NCBI RefSeq assembly: GCF_003574395.1
Contig: NZ_QMJY01000013.1
Location: forward strand, 248,001 to 312,000
Direction: 5' to 3'
Length of the DNA stretch: 64,000 nucleotides
From: Tabrizicola thermarum
GTDB taxonomy: Bacteria; Pseudomonadota; Alphaproteobacteria; Rhodobacterales; Rhodobacteraceae
The notes under the pieces: generated by a model
The model's database searches: none
The model's input: the letters and a program-made list of their open reading frames with translations, nothing else
What the model was told of the DNA's origin: nothing
Program-made: the position numbers and the translations under genes
In this document: positions 1 through 9,612 of the stretch, piece after piece
Numbering within the stretch: position 1 is the first letter of the stretch
How the letters are laid out: each line of letters opens with the position of its first letter

Positions 1-743
1 TGCAACCGTTCGGCCCCGTCGGTCGCAAGCCGGATGTCGGCCTGAAAGTCGTCAATCGGCCCCTCGCCCACCACCTCCAGCCGCGCCGAAGGGGCCCCCG
101 GAACCGAGAGAGCCTGCACGACCAGCCCCCCTGCGTCTTCTTCCGCGATCAGCGAAAGTTTCAGGTCGCGCGTCACGTTGGCATAGGATGCCTCCAGCCG
201 GATATCCCCGGCAGGTCCCTCCCCGGTACGGATCAGGTCCAGCACCGCCTGCCCCTCGCCCCCCGCCAGTTGCAGCGAGGCCTCCAGCGTCCCCGTCACC
301 TCCTGCCCCAGCACCTCCGGCGCCAGTTCGATGCGTTCCGCCGCGACCCGGTCGATATTGATCGACACCGGCAGTTCAGGCAGGCTGAAGCCCTGCGCCT
401 CGGGCGAGGGAGTGGAGCCTTCGGCCGCCACCGGGGTCCGCGCCACGATGATTTCCTTGGCCGAAAGTTCGCTGACCTCGACGGCACCGGACAGAAGGGC
501 GGAACGGCTCCAGTCCAGGACGACGCCGTTCAGCGTGATCCAGACGCCCTGATCGTCGGCAATCGTCAGCTGTTCGATCGTGGCCTGCGACGACAGGGCA
601 CCCGAAAAGCCCGTCACCGTCACCTGACGCCCGGCGTCGGACAGCGTGTCCTCAAGGAACGCGGTCAGATAGTCGCGGTCGTCGGTCTGCGCCCAGGCCG
701 CGCCCGCCACGAGACATCCGGCAATGACCCAGGCGCGCCGCAT
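1..743 (-). CDS. tamB: TamB-type translocation/assembly protein, N-terminal part (runs off the left edge)
   Basis: The reading frame opens at an ATG at 743 and stays open to base 1, giving about 247 residues of a protein that continues outside the window. It starts MRRAWVIAGCLVAGAAWAQ, a hydrophobic export/anchor segment, followed by repetitive beta-rich text (TVTGFSGALSSQATIEQLTIAD, broken here into its features: short beta strands with alternating hydrophobics) typical of the AsmA/TamB N-terminal half. The start codon shares its A with the tamA stop (TGATG), so the two genes are translationally coupled. TamB spans the periplasm and works with the outer-membrane protein TamA in outer-membrane protein or lipid transport. 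The C-terminal TamB domain, the diagnostic part, is not visible, so the call rests on the tamA partner and the N-terminal character. Confidence 0.82.
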   Translation of the reverse strand, partial: MRRAWVIAGCLVAGAAWAQTDDRDYLTAFLEDTLSDAGRQVTVTGFSGALSSQATIEQLTIADDQGVWITLNGVVLDWSRSALLSGAVEVSELSAKEIIVARTPVAAEGSTPSPEAQGFSLPELPVSINIDRVAAERIELAPEVLGQEVTGTLEASLQLAGGEGQAVLDLIRTGEGPAGDIRLEASYANVTRDLKLSLIAEEDAGGLVVQALSVPGAPSARLEVVGEGPIDDFQADIRLATDGAERL

Positions 744-2563
744 CAGAAGGACTGCCCCAGGCCGACGTAGAACTGCACCCCGTCCCCGGTCGTGCCGCTG
801 ATCGGGGCGGCGACGTCGACGCGGATCGGCCCCAGCCCGGTGTCATAGCGCAGACCAAGGCCCGCCCCGGCATGAGAGTTGGCAAGGTCACCGCCGAAGC
901 CGTCGATGCCGATGCTGCCCCAGTCCACAAAGCCCACAACCCCGATCCGGTCGCTGACCTTGGCGCGCAGCTCCAGCGATCCGGCCAGGAAATATTTGCC
1001 ACCGATCAGGAACTGAGGCCCGAACCCCCGCGCCACGGCGACCCCCAGCGAGCGGTAGGGCTGACCGCGCACCGTGCCTCCACCGCCCGAGAAGAACAGG
1101 TCGCTTCGCGGCGTCTCGAGCAGCGTCGAGCCGAACACTGCCCCGGCCTGGGCCCGCGCGGCGATCACCAGGCGCCCGGGCGCCCCGAGCGAGCGATAGA
1201 CCCGCCCGTCAACCGTAGCGCGCAGTCCCGACCCCGTGGTGCCGAAGCCAAGAAAGGGCTTGGCGGTCGCATCCAGGTAGAACCCCCGTGTCGGATCCTT
1301 CGCCTCGTCGCGCCTGTCCCAGGTCAGGCCCGCAGGCAGGGACATGTTGCGGAAATCGAACCGCCCCCCGGGATCGCGCCCGCGCATCGTGTCGTAGGTC
1401 AGCCCCAGCCGCGCCGTCAGCCTGTCGGAAAAGACATGGCTGAACCGCAGACCGAAGCTGAGGGCATCCAGATTGTAGTCGATCTCGTCTTCATGCGCAT
1501 AGCTCAGCAGCAGCCCCGCCGTCGTGTCGGGCGACAGGGTGGCGGGGCGGTCCAGCGTCACCTCCAGCCCGTAGTCGATGCCGCTGAGGCTGGCACCGAT
1601 ATTGGTCATCTCGCCCTTCAGACCCAGCCGCTCTCCCCCGCCCAGCAGGTTGCGATGCAGCCATGAGGCCTGCAGCGCGACGCCGTCCAGGCTTGCGACC
1701 TCTACCCCCAGCGCATAGCGGCGGGGTTTCTGTTCGACCACGGTCGCGGTGACGCCCAGAAGGTCGGGCGCGGTGATCCGCTCGTCTTCGGTCAGCGCGA
1801 CCGAGGCGAAGATGCCGGTCCGCCGCAGCCGGTTCTCCGCCCGGCGCAGTTCGGTTTCGCTGAAGGTCTCGCCTTCGGGCAGACCGGCGATCTTGCGGAT
1901 ACGCGCCTCGCGCATCCGTTGCTCGCCGGTGATCTCCAGCCGGCCAAATCGCAAGCGCGGGCCGGGGTCCAGCCGGATATCTGCGTCGATCCTTCGGGCG
2001 GCATGGTCGGCGACCACCTCGTCCGCCGTGACGAAGGCCTTGGCATGGCCCGCCTCGCGCCAGGCGCCGATCGCCGCATCGACCGCCGCCGTGACCGCAC
2101 CGCTTTCGGCAACCGCGTCGCGCTGGAACCCCTTGGGCAGGTCGGCGCCCGGGGCCACTGGCGCCACGCGGGCCAGGCCGAAACGGAAGGGCTGGCCGGG
2201 GTCGACCTGAACCCGGATGGTCGAGATCGACCGCGGCGCCTCCAGCGCGGGAATATCGGCGGCCTCGCGCCCGTCGATCAGGATGCGGATGGCGACAGAA
2301 TAGTGCCCCCTGGCATAAAGCGCGGCCAGGATGCGGGCATAGTCGGACCTCGCCGCCGCCAGCAGGTCCTGCGGATCGGTCAGCCCCTGCGCGTGCAGGG
2401 ACCGCAGCATCGAGGCCTCCCCGACGGCCCTGGACAGATCCGCCGACCCGCCGGACACGACGAAATCCAGCCGGTCCAGGGCTTGGGCCTGGCTCGTTGC
2501 AAGGCTCAGCATGGCCGCAAGAACGACCATCCGGGCTCGCCTTGCACTGCGACCGGCCCTCAT
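743..2563 (-). CDS. tamA: TamA, outer-membrane barrel of the translocation and assembly module
   Basis: 606 residues, the usual TamA length. An export signal (MRAGRSARRARMVVLAAML, ending near SQAQA) is followed by about 230 residues of POTRA-type alternating helix/strand. A C-terminal Omp85/BamA-type barrel then ends in VQFYVGLGQSF, with the terminal aromatic expected of outer-membrane barrels. GGTVRGQPYRSLG is the conserved loop motif of the barrel. I chose the ATG at 2563 because GGAAGGGG sits 9 bases upstream and the signal peptide begins there; the frame stays open further upstream with no signal or Shine-Dalgarno. tamB follows with a one-base overlap. Family knowledge: TamA inserts in the outer membrane and forms a trans-envelope complex with TamB that assists assembly of some outer-membrane proteins. 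BamA itself is less likely because only about three POTRA units fit and tamB is adjacent. Confidence 0.92.
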   Translation of the reverse strand: MRAGRSARRARMVVLAAMLSLATSQAQALDRLDFVVSGGSADLSRAVGEASMLRSLHAQGLTDPQDLLAAARSDYARILAALYARGHYSVAIRILIDGREAADIPALEAPRSISTIRVQVDPGQPFRFGLARVAPVAPGADLPKGFQRDAVAESGAVTAAVDAAIGAWREAGHAKAFVTADEVVADHAARRIDADIRLDPGPRLRFGRLEITGEQRMREARIRKIAGLPEGETFSETELRRAENRLRRTGIFASVALTEDERITAPDLLGVTATVVEQKPRRYALGVEVASLDGVALQASWLHRNLLGGGERLGLKGEMTNIGASLSGIDYGLEVTLDRPATLSPDTTAGLLLSYAHEDEIDYNLDALSFGLRFSHVFSDRLTARLGLTYDTMRGRDPGGRFDFRNMSLPAGLTWDRRDEAKDPTRGFYLDATAKPFLGFGTTGSGLRATVDGRVYRSLGAPGRLVIAARAQAGAVFGSTLLETPRSDLFFSGGGGTVRGQPYRSLGVAVARGFGPQFLIGGKYFLAGSLELRAKVSDRIGVVGFVDWGSIGIDGFGGDLANSHAGAGLGLRYDTGLGPIRVDVAAPISGTTGDGVQFYVGLGQSF

Positions 2564-2596
2564 GAACACATACCCCTTCCGGCAACACTTCAAGGG

Positions 2597-2625
2597 ACTA
2601 TTGCAGCTTGTGCAGCACCCTTCAA
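2597..2625 (-). promoter_or_regulatory. Candidate sigma-70-type promoter of tamAB
   Basis: On the minus strand, TTGAAG (2625-2620) is separated by exactly 17 bases from AATAGT (2602-2597). Each hexamer matches four of six consensus positions. Predicted transcription start near 2590 leaves a leader of about 27 bases containing the GGAAGGGG ribosome site. Seen in sequence; activity inferred. Confidence 0.4.
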
Positions 2626-2743
2626 TGCAGGGGAAACCGATTGGGCAAGGTTGAGTTCCCGACCTTGCACGGGACGGGACGATTTCCGTCATCGGATTGT
2701 GACACCGGGCTGGCATGGCATCGCCAAACAACCGGGGACTGCC

Positions 2744-3370
2744 ATGGACGACGCTGCCTACGACCTTGACGAAGCCTATCAGATCAACGGCCCCGACGAC
2801 GCCCGCCGCATGTATGGCGACTGGGCGCCCACCTACGACGAGAGTTTTGGCGCGGCCTGGGGCTACATCGCCCCGCGCGAGATTGCGGCGATCCTGAAGG
2901 GCGAGATCGCGCCCGGGGCCGAGATCCTCGACATCGGTGCCGGCACTGGCCTCGTGGCCGAACATCTGCGCGGGCTGACCGTCGATGCGCTGGACATCAC
3001 GCCCGAGATGCTGGAGATCGCCCGGCCGAAGGGCCTGTATCGCAAGCTCATGCTGGGCGATCTGACCAAGGCGCTGGACATCCCGGACGCCAGCTATGAC
3101 GCGGTCATCAGCTGCGGCACCTTCACCCATGGCCATGTCGGGCCGGAATGTTTCCCGGAACTGCTCCGCATCACCCGCCCCGGTGCCGTGTTCGCCTGCG
3201 GCACCATAGGCCCGGTGCTGGATGGCGCGGGCTTCGGGTCGGAACTGGCGCGGATGGTGGCCCACGGCAGGATCAGTCCGGTCACCTGGCGTGACATTCC
3301 CATCTACGAAGGCGCGGATCATCCGCACAAGGACGACCGGGGCCTCGTGATGGTGTTCCGCAAGCTCTGA
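2744..3370 (+). CDS. Class I SAM-dependent methyltransferase, substrate unknown
   Basis: 208 residues. The Rossmann-type SAM-binding motif I is plain ([15 protein letters not shown], around residues 64-78), followed by the acidic end of strand 2 ([10 protein letters not shown]) and motif II/III text ([20 protein letters not shown]). The N-terminus resembles the Williams-Beuren-syndrome/UbiE-like small methyltransferases, with a [13 protein letters not shown] motif. The ATG at 2744 was chosen because the conserved region begins there; the open frame upstream is read-through opposite tamA. It stands alone, divergent from tamA across about 180 bases and upstream of the rimP operon on the same strand. 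Likely cytosolic. No residue pattern identifies the substrate, so no function beyond methyl transfer is claimed. Confidence 0.82.
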   Translation: MDDAAYDLDEAYQINGPDDARRMYGDWAPTYDESFGAAWGYIAPREIAAILKGEIAPGAEILDIGAGTGLVAEHLRGLTVDALDITPEMLEIARPKGLYRKLMLGDLTKALDIPDASYDAVISCGTFTHGHVGPECFPELLRITRPGAVFACGTIGPVLDGAGFGSELARMVAHGRISPVTWRDIPIYEGADHPHKDDRGLVMVFRKL

Positions 3371-3446
3371 ACGCCGCTCGTCAAGCCCCGCGGGCACTTC
3401 TGGCCGGACCCGCGAAAAGGGCCGACGAAGTCGATGAGCATTCTGC

Positions 3447-3475
3447 TTGCAGACTCGAGCCAAGGCGCCTATATC
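3447..3475 (+). promoter_or_regulatory. Promoter of the rimP-nusA-ylxR-infB operon
   Basis: TTGCAG (3447-3452), 17-base spacer, TATATC (3470-3475). The same stretch reads CTTG, 18 bases, CCTATATCCC, which is close to the alphaproteobacterial sigma-32 pattern CTTG-N17/18-CYTATNTNNG (last G missing). It may therefore be served by sigma-70, sigma-32 or both. Predicted start near 3482, giving an untranslated leader of roughly 80 bases. Confidence 0.5.
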
Positions 3476-3525
3476 CCCATCAACAGCTGCTTCCGGGTCC
3501 AAACTGGAAGCTACCGAAAGTCACG

Positions 3526-3554
3526 GGCGGGCCGCTGGGTCCGCCTTTTTGTTT
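3526..3554 (+). terminator. Intrinsic terminator in the rimP leader (candidate attenuator)
   Basis: GGCGGGCC (3526-3533) pairs with GGGTCCGCC (3537-3545) to give an 8-bp stem with one G-U, a short loop, and then TTTTTGTTT. It lies between the promoter above and the rimP ATG at 3565, so termination here would switch the whole operon. It could instead be a leftover terminator of the upstream methyltransferase. A rimP-leader with a terminator is described for gammaproteobacteria; similarity here is by position only. Confidence 0.65.
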
Positions 3555-3564
3555 CTGGAATGAC

Positions 3565-4170
3565 ATGTCCGATCTGATCGCGAAAACCGCCATCGACCGC
3601 CGCTTGGCTGACATCGTTCAGCCGGTGATCGAGGGTCTGGGCTTCGAACTGATCCGCTTGCGGCTGATGGGCGGCAAGACGCGCGTGTTGCAGATCATGG
3701 CCGACCGCCCCGAGGGCGGGATCGGCGTGGACGAATGCGGCGACATCTCTACCGCCGTCTCGGCCGTGCTGGACGTGGAGGATCCACTTGAGGACAACTA
3801 CATCCTTGAAGTCTCCTCACCCGGCATCGACCGGCCGCTGACCCGGCTGAAGGACTTCGAGACCTGGAAGGGCTGGGAAGCCCGGATCGAGACGACCGAG
3901 CTGATCGACGGCCGCCGCCGCTTCAAGGGCGATCTGGCCGGGGTGGAAGGGGACGAGGTTCTCATCACCATTCCCGAAAGCGGCGAGGACGTGACCATCG
4001 GGCTGAAGTTCGACTGGCTGTCCGATGCCAAGCTGATCCTGTCGGACGCGCTGATCGCGGAAATGCTGCGCCAGAAGAAGGTGGCCGAGCCCGCCGAGGG
4101 CCAGTTCGACGCGATCGAGGAAATGGACGGGGACGAGGACGACGCGCCCGCCCCCGAGACGAAACACTAG
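3565..4170 (+). CDS. rimP: Ribosome maturation factor RimP
   Basis: 201 residues. The N-terminal domain carries the family text [14 protein letters not shown] and [19 protein letters not shown], and the second half contains the diagnostic [14 protein letters not shown]. An acidic tail of about 30 residues ([11 protein letters not shown]) follows, longer than in enterobacterial RimP and common in Rhodobacterales. RimP assists late assembly of the 30S subunit. The ATG is preceded by GGAA about 7 bases upstream. The gene heads the operon, with nusA starting 12 bases after its stop, so ribosome maturation, antitermination and initiation factor IF-2 are made together. Confidence 0.97.
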   Translation: MSDLIAKTAIDRRLADIVQPVIEGLGFELIRLRLMGGKTRVLQIMADRPEGGIGVDECGDISTAVSAVLDVEDPLEDNYILEVSSPGIDRPLTRLKDFETWKGWEARIETTELIDGRRRFKGDLAGVEGDEVLITIPESGEDVTIGLKFDWLSDAKLILSDALIAEMLRQKKVAEPAEGQFDAIEEMDGDEDDAPAPETKH

Positions 4171-4182
4171 GGAGAGAAACCC

Positions 4183-5793
4183 ATGGCAATCACCTCTGCC
4201 AACCAGCTGGAGCTTCTGCAGACCGCCGAAGCCGTGGCGCGCGAAAAGATGATCGACCCGGATCTGGTGATCCAGGCGATGGAGGACAGCCTCGCCCGCG
4301 CCGCCAAGTCGCGCTACGGCGCGGAAATGGACATCCGCGTGAAGATCGACCGCAAGACCGGCCGGGCGACCTTTACCCGCGTCCGCACCGTGGTCGAGGA
4401 CGACGCTGTGGAAAACCACCACGCCCAGCTGACGGTGAAGCAGGCGAAAGCCTACCTTGCCGACCCCAAGGTCGGCGACGAGATCGTGGACGAGGTTCCG
4501 CCCGTCGATCTGGGCCGGATTGCGGCGCAGTCGGCCAAGCAGGTCATCCTGCAAAAGGTGCGCGAGGCCGAGCGCGACCGGCAATATGAAGAGTTCAAGG
4601 ACCGCAAGGGCACGATCATCAACGGTGCCGTCAAGCGCGAGGAATACGGCAACATCATCGTCGACATCGGCCGCGGCGAAGGCATCCTGCGCCGGAACGA
4701 GAAGATCGGGCGCGAAGCCTACCGCATCGGCGACCGCATCCGCTGCTACATCAAGGACGTGCGCCGCGAACCTCGGGGCCCGCAGGTCTTCCTGTCGCGC
4801 ACCGATCCGCAGTTCATGGCCGAGCTCTTCAAGATGGAAGTGCCGGAAATCTATGACGGCATCATCGAGATCAAGGCCGTCGCCCGCGACCCGGGCAGCC
4901 GCGCCAAGATCGCCGTGATCTCCTACGACAACTCCATCGACCCCGTCGGCGCCTGCGTCGGCATGCGCGGCAGCCGCGTTCAGGCCGTGGTGAACGAGCT
5001 GCAGGGCGAAAAGATCGACATCATCCCGTGGAACCAGGACACCGCGACCTTCCTTGTGAACGCGCTGCAACCGGCCGAGGTCTCCAAGGTCGTGTTCGAC
5101 GAAGAGGCCGGGAAGATCGAGGTCGTCGTCCCCGATGAACAGCTTTCGCTTGCCATCGGTCGTCGCGGCCAGAACGTCCGCCTCGCCAGCCAGCTGACCG
5201 GCCTCGACATCGACATCCTGACCGAGGCCGAGGAATCGCAGCGCCGTCAGGCCGAATTCGCCGAACGCACCAAGCTGTTCATGGATGCGCTGGACGTCGA
5301 CGAGATGATGGCCCAGCTTCTGGTCGCCGAAGGCTTCACCAATCTGGAAGAAGTCGCCTATGTCGAGCTTGACGAACTTCTGTCCATCGACGGCTTCGAC
5401 GAGGACACCGCCGCAGAACTTCAGGCCCGCGCCCGCGACTATCTGGAAGCCGCCAACGCCAAGGCAATGGAAAACGCCCGTGCGCTTGGCGTCGAGGACA
5501 GCCTGGTGAACTTCGAGGGCCTGACGCCGCAGATGCTCGAGGCGCTGGCCAAGGACGGGATCAAGACCCTGGAGGACTTCGCCACCTGCGCCGACTGGGA
5601 ACTGGCTGGCGGCTGGACGACCGAGAATGGTCAGCGCAAGAAGGACGAAGGGGTTCTGGAAAAGTTCGACATGTCGCTGGAAGAGGCGCAGAACCTCATC
5701 ATGACCGCGCGGGTCATGCTGGGCTGGGTCGATCCGACGGAACTGGAGCAGCCCGCCGACGAGGCTGCCGACGACGAGGAGGCCGAGGCCTGA
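4183..5793 (+). CDS. nusA: Transcription termination/antitermination factor NusA
   Basis: 536 residues. Domain order fits NusA: an N-terminal RNA-polymerase-binding domain (about 1-125), an S1 domain containing IVDIGRGEGILRRNEKI (about 135-200), two KH domains (text DPVGACVGMRGSRVQAVVNEL and LAIGRRGQNVRLASQLTG), then two C-terminal acidic helix-hairpin-helix repeats (about 365-425 and 440-500). The acidic end is QPADEAADDEEAEA. AGGGAGAG lies about 9 bases before the ATG. NusA binds RNA polymerase and modulates pausing, termination and rRNA antitermination. The two C-terminal repeats agree with proteobacterial NusA rather than the shorter Gram-positive form. Confidence 0.98.
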   Translation: MAITSANQLELLQTAEAVAREKMIDPDLVIQAMEDSLARAAKSRYGAEMDIRVKIDRKTGRATFTRVRTVVEDDAVENHHAQLTVKQAKAYLADPKVGDEIVDEVPPVDLGRIAAQSAKQVILQKVREAERDRQYEEFKDRKGTIINGAVKREEYGNIIVDIGRGEGILRRNEKIGREAYRIGDRIRCYIKDVRREPRGPQVFLSRTDPQFMAELFKMEVPEIYDGIIEIKAVARDPGSRAKIAVISYDNSIDPVGACVGMRGSRVQAVVNELQGEKIDIIPWNQDTATFLVNALQPAEVSKVVFDEEAGKIEVVVPDEQLSLAIGRRGQNVRLASQLTGLDIDILTEAEESQRRQAEFAERTKLFMDALDVDEMMAQLLVAEGFTNLEEVAYVELDELLSIDGFDEDTAAELQARARDYLEAANAKAMENARALGVEDSLVNFEGLTPQMLEALAKDGIKTLEDFATCADWELAGGWTTENGQRKKDEGVLEKFDMSLEEAQNLIMTARVMLGWVDPTELEQPADEAADDEEAEA

Positions 5794-5815
5794 TCTCAGG
5801 CCTCGGGGACACGCG

Positions 5816-6472
5816 TTGACGCGCGGCGGCCGGGAAAAGGAACGGATCGAGCCGGAACGCAAGTGCATTGCGACCGGGGAAAGCCAGCCGAAGGCGGGGC
5901 TGATCCGCTTTTGCGTCGGGCCTGATGGGCAGATCGTCCCGGACGTGCTAGGGAAGCTGCCGGGCCGGGGCATCTATGTCTCGGCAACCCGCGCGGCATT
6001 GGAAAAGGCTGCGAAGAAGAACCTCTTCTCTCGCGCTGCTCGCCAGCCCGTCAAGGTGCCCGAGGGGCTTGCCGATCTGGTCGAGTCTCTGGTGCTGCAA
6101 CGGACCATCGACATGCTGTCGATGGCGCGCAAGGCAGGTGAGGCTGTCACCGGCTACGAGAAGGTGAAGGACTGGCTGGTCAAGGGCACGGCGGCGACGC
6201 TGATCCAGGCCAGCGACGGGTCGGAACGGGGCAAGACCAAGCTGCACGCGCCGGAGGGCGCAAAAGGCTTTATCGGCTGCCTTTCGGCTGGGGAAATCGG
6301 TTTGGCATTCGGGCGCGAACGTGCGATACACGCCGCGCTTGCCGCTGGTGGACTCAGGTCCCGTGTTGTAGAGGAAGCGGCAAAACTCGCCGGACTGCGT
6401 GGGCATCTGCCAACCCAGTCTGACGGGGATGACGGCGGCGAGACCGCCATGAAGGATACGAAGAACGCATGA
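5816..6472 (+). CDS. YlxR (DUF448) RNA-binding protein fused to an L7Ae-like domain
   Basis: 218 residues. Residues about 12-75 form the YlxR fold, with ERKCIATGE near the start and the conserved LPGRGIYVS. Residues about 90-180 resemble the ribosomal L7Ae/L30e domain ([18 protein letters not shown], then [17 protein letters not shown]). YlxR and the L7Ae protein are separate genes in Bacillus, but the fused form is usual in alphaproteobacteria. No in-frame ATG precedes the conserved region, and a TTG at 5816 with GGGGAC a few bases upstream is the best start. The last bases overlap the infB start as ATGA. Likely cytosolic, RNA- or nucleoid-associated; the role is not firmly known. Confidence 0.9.
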   Translation: MTRGGREKERIEPERKCIATGESQPKAGLIRFCVGPDGQIVPDVLGKLPGRGIYVSATRAALEKAAKKNLFSRAARQPVKVPEGLADLVESLVLQRTIDMLSMARKAGEAVTGYEKVKDWLVKGTAATLIQASDGSERGKTKLHAPEGAKGFIGCLSAGEIGLAFGRERAIHAALAAGGLRSRVVEEAAKLAGLRGHLPTQSDGDDGGETAMKDTKNA

Positions 6473-9048
6473 GCGATACTGACGGCAAGAAACCTCTTGG
6501 CCTTGGGGGCGCCCCCCGTTCCGGACAGGTGAAGCAAAGCTTCAGCCATGGCCGGACCAAGAGCGTCGTGGTCGAAACCAAGCGCAAGCGCGTTGTGGTG
6601 CCCACTCCGGCGAAACCGGGGGCGCCAGCCGCCGGCACGACCTCGGCTGCGACCAACCTTGGCGACCCGTCGAAGCGTCCTGCCGGAATCTCGGATGCCG
6701 AGATGGAACGTCGTCTCGCCGCCCTGCGTGCCGCCAAGGCGCGCGAGGCCGAGGATGCCGCCCGCCGCGCCGCAGAGGACCGCGCCCGCGAGGAAGACCG
6801 CGCCCGCCGCCGTGAAGAGATCGAGGCGAAGGAACGCGAGGAGCGCGAGCGCGCCGAGGCGCTGCGCCTTAAGGCCGAGGAAGAGGAACGTGCCGCCAAG
6901 GCCGAGGCTGCGGCCAGGATCGCCGCTGCCGAAGCCCGCAAGGCCGAAGTTCTGGGCACCCGCGCCCGCTCGACGACGCCAGCGCCGGCTGCGACCAAGC
7001 CCGCAGAGCGCGCTGCGCCTGCCTCGCCCGCCACGGCAGAAGATGCGCGCGGCCCCGCTTCGGCCAAGCCGGGCCTTTCGCCCCGCAAGACCGACCGCGA
7101 AAAGGATGACCGTTCCGACCGCGGCGCCAAGCGCGGGGGCGAAGAAGGCCGTCGCTCGGGCAAGCTGACGCTGTCCGATGCGATCTCGGACGAAGGCGGC
7201 CGCCAGCGCAGCCTGGCCGCGATCAAGCGAAAGCAGGAAAAGGCGCGGGCCAAGGCTCTGGGTCTGGGTCACAAGGCCGAAAAGCAGGTGCGCGAGGTGC
7301 AGCTGCCGGAAACCATCGTCGTCAGCGAACTGGCCAACCGGATGGCCGAACGGGCCGCCGACGTGGTCAAGGTGCTGATGAAGATGGGCATGATGGTCAC
7401 GATGAACCAGCCCATCGACGCCGACACCGCCGAGCTTGTCATCGAGGAATTCGGCCACAAGGCCGTCCGCGTCTCGGACGCCGATGTCGAACAGGTCATC
7501 GACACCGTGAAGGACCGGCCCGAGGACCTGCGCCCGCGCCCGCCGATCGTCACGATCATGGGCCATGTCGACCACGGCAAGACCTCGCTTCTGGACGCGA
7601 TCCGCAAGACCAATGTCGCCACCGGCGAGGCGGGCGGGATCACCCAGCACATCGGCGCCTATCAGGTGAAGACGCCCAACGGCCAGCTGATCACCTTCCT
7701 CGACACGCCGGGCCACGCGGCCTTCACCTCCATGCGCTCGCGCGGGGCTCAGGTGACGGACATCGTGGTCCTGGTGGTCGCGGCCGATGACGCCGTGATG
7801 CCGCAGACGGTCGAGGCGATCAACCACGCCAAGGCGGCCAAGGTGCCGATGATCGTGGCGATCAACAAGATCGACAAGCACGAAGCGAATCCGACGAAGG
7901 TCCGCACCGACCTGTTGCAGCACGAGGTCGTGGTCGAAGCCATGTCCGGCGACGTGCAGGATGTGGAAGTGTCGGCCAAGACGGGCCAGGGGCTGGACGA
8001 CCTCCTTGAAGCCATCGCCTTGCAGGCCGAGCTGCTGGAACTGAAGGCCAACCCGAACCGGGCGGCCTCGGGCGCGGTGATCGAGGCCAAGCTGGACGTG
8101 GGTCGCGGCCCGGTGGCGACGGTTCTGGTCCAGAACGGCACGCTGAGGAAGGGCGACATCTTCGTCGTCGGCGAACAGTGGGGCAAGGTCCGTGCGCTGA
8201 TCAACGACAAGGGCGAGACGATCCCCGAGGCAGGGCCGTCGGTTCCGGTCGAGGTGCTGGGTCTGTCGGGCACGCCCTCTGCCGGCGACACGCTGAACGT
8301 GGTCGAAACCGAAGCCCAGGCGCGCGAGATCGCCGACTACCGGATCAAGACCGCCAAGGACAAGCGGGCTGCCGCCGGGGCTGCGACGACGCTGGAACAG
8401 CTGATGGCCAAGGCCAAGGCCGACCAGTCGGTCGCGGAACTGCCGATCCTGATCAAGGCCGATGTGCAAGGCTCGGCCGAGGCGATCGTCCAGGCGATGG
8501 AGAAGATCGGCAACGACGAGGTGCGCGTCCGCGTGCTGCATTCGGGCGTGGGGGCGATCACCGACACCGACGTGGCCCTGGCCGAGGCCTCGAAGGCGCC
8601 GATCATCGGCTTCAACGTCCGCGCCAACGCGACGGCGCGGGCCTCGGCCACGCAGAAGGGGGTCGAGATCCGCTATTACTCGATCATCTATGACCTGGTG
8701 GACGACATCAAGGCCGCCGCCTCGGGCCTGCTCAAGGCCGAGGTGCGCGAGACCTTCATCGGCTATGCGAAGATCCTGGAGGTCTTCAAGGTCTCGGGCG
8801 TCGGCAAGGTCGCGGGCTGTCTGGTCACCGAGGGCGTTGCCCGGCGGTCGGCTGGCGTGCGCCTGCTGCGCGACAACGTGGTGATCCACGAGGGCACGCT
8901 GAAGACGCTGAAGCGGTTCAAGGACGAGGTGAAGGAAGTCATCTCGGGCCAGGAATGCGGGATGGCCTTCGAGAACTACGAGGACATCCGGCAGGGCGAT
9001 GTCATCGAGATCTTCGAGCGGGAGGAAGTCCAGCGCACGCTGGCGTGA
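6469..9048 (+). CDS. infB: Translation initiation factor IF-2
   Basis: 859 residues. The first third is a long, highly charged Ala/Arg/Glu coiled-coil linker. The GTPase motifs follow: G1 GHVDHGKT (365-372), G3 DTPGH (412-416) and G4 NKID (466-469), then the domain II/III and C-terminal IF2 regions with [13 protein letters not shown] and [12 protein letters not shown]-2 places initiator tRNA on the 30S subunit and drives subunit joining. Its ATG overlaps the YlxR stop (ATGA), so it is translationally coupled. An intrinsic terminator follows directly, ending the rimP-nusA-ylxR-infB unit. rbfA and truB, often next in other proteobacteria, are not here. Confidence 0.98.
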   Translation: MSDTDGKKPLGLGGAPRSGQVKQSFSHGRTKSVVVETKRKRVVVPTPAKPGAPAAGTTSAATNLGDPSKRPAGISDAEMERRLAALRAAKAREAEDAARRAAEDRAREEDRARRREEIEAKEREERERAEALRLKAEEEERAAKAEAAARIAAAEARKAEVLGTRARSTTPAPAATKPAERAAPASPATAEDARGPASAKPGLSPRKTDREKDDRSDRGAKRGGEEGRRSGKLTLSDAISDEGGRQRSLAAIKRKQEKARAKALGLGHKAEKQVREVQLPETIVVSELANRMAERAADVVKVLMKMGMMVTMNQPIDADTAELVIEEFGHKAVRVSDADVEQVIDTVKDRPEDLRPRPPIVTIMGHVDHGKTSLLDAIRKTNVATGEAGGITQHIGAYQVKTPNGQLITFLDTPGHAAFTSMRSRGAQVTDIVVLVVAADDAVMPQTVEAINHAKAAKVPMIVAINKIDKHEANPTKVRTDLLQHEVVVEAMSGDVQDVEVSAKTGQGLDDLLEAIALQAELLELKANPNRAASGAVIEAKLDVGRGPVATVLVQNGTLRKGDIFVVGEQWGKVRALINDKGETIPEAGPSVPVEVLGLSGTPSAGDTLNVVETEAQAREIADYRIKTAKDKRAAAGAATTLEQLMAKAKADQSVAELPILIKADVQGSAEAIVQAMEKIGNDEVRVRVLHSGVGAITDTDVALAEASKAPIIGFNVRANATARASATQKGVEIRYYSIIYDLVDDIKAAASGLLKAEVRETFIGYAKILEVFKVSGVGKVAGCLVTEGVARRSAGVRLLRDNVVIHEGTLKTLKRFKDEVKEVISGQECGMAFENYEDIRQGDVIEIFEREEVQRTLA

Positions 9049-9054
9049 CCGGGC

Positions 9055-9075
9055 CGCCGCGCGCGGCGCGTTTTT
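9055..9075 (+). terminator. Intrinsic terminator after infB
   Basis: CGCCGCGCGCGGCG is a perfect inverted repeat starting 7 bases after the infB stop, followed by CG and TTTTT (9071-9075). It ends the operon. The remaining 9076-9204 bases hold two weaker hairpins (GCCAATC/GGTTGGC and GCGCCG/CGGCGC) that could serve the converging mutT transcript. Confidence 0.7.
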
Positions 9076-9204
9076 CAGAGCCAATCTTTTCAAAGGGTTG
9101 GCTGTGGGCGTTCAGGAAAACTTAACGAATGCGCCGGGCCTTCGGGTTCGGCGCTTTCCGTTTGGGGCGACTTGTCGTGCGCCTTCGGCGTCAACGCGCG
9201 GCGG

Positions 9205-9603
9205 TCAGAGCCAGTCGCGCAGGATCGGGATCAGCGGCAGGTCGGCCGGCGGCATCGGATAATCGCGCAGGGCGTTCGGCCTGACCCAGGCCAGCTGCTG
9301 GCCTTCGGTCGCGCGCACCGTGCCCTGCCAGCGGCGGCAGGCGAACAAGGGCATCAGAAGGTGGAAGTCGTCGTAGGAATGACTCGCGAAGCTCAGCGGC
9401 GCAAGGCAGGAGGCCCAGGTGTCGATGTCGAGCTCTTCCTTCAGCTCGCGGATCAGGGCGGCTTCGGGCGTCTCGCCGGGTTCGACCTTGCCGCCGGGAA
9501 ATTCCCACAGCCCTGCAAGCGACTTGCCCTCGGGCCGCTGGGCCAGAAGCACGCGACCGTCGGGGTCGATCAGGGCGACGGCAGAGACGAGGACGATCTT
9601 CAT
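9205..9603 (-). CDS. mutT: MutT-type 8-oxo-dGTP diphosphatase (Nudix)
   Basis: 132 residues, the usual MutT size. The Nudix box is complete: GGKVEPGETPEAALIREL followed by KEELDI (G-x5-E-x7-REL-x-EE-x-G/D-h). The preceding SLAGLWEFPGGK is the MutT signature. It hydrolyses oxidised purine nucleoside triphosphates and so prevents A:T to C:G mutations. The ATG at 9603 starts the conserved strand MKIVLVSAVALID; the frame continues upstream but only through the repeat element. It is the last gene of a minus-strand series prsA-like, argJ, mutT. The GC-rich element at 9613-9671 separates it from argJ, so reduced or separate expression is possible. Confidence 0.93.
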   Translation of the reverse strand: MKIVLVSAVALIDPDGRVLLAQRPEGKSLAGLWEFPGGKVEPGETPEAALIRELKEELDIDTWASCLAPLSFASHSYDDFHLLMPLFACRRWQGTVRATEGQQLAWVRPNALRDYPMPPADLPLIPILRDWL

Positions 9604-9612
9604 ATGTGGTCC

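Noticed and set aside
6154-9093. Very long open frames opposite infB, secA (12022-14841) and other genes
   Set aside because: They are strand shadows caused by high third-position GC; no family motif, signal or ribosome site supports them, while the opposite strand encodes unmistakable proteins.
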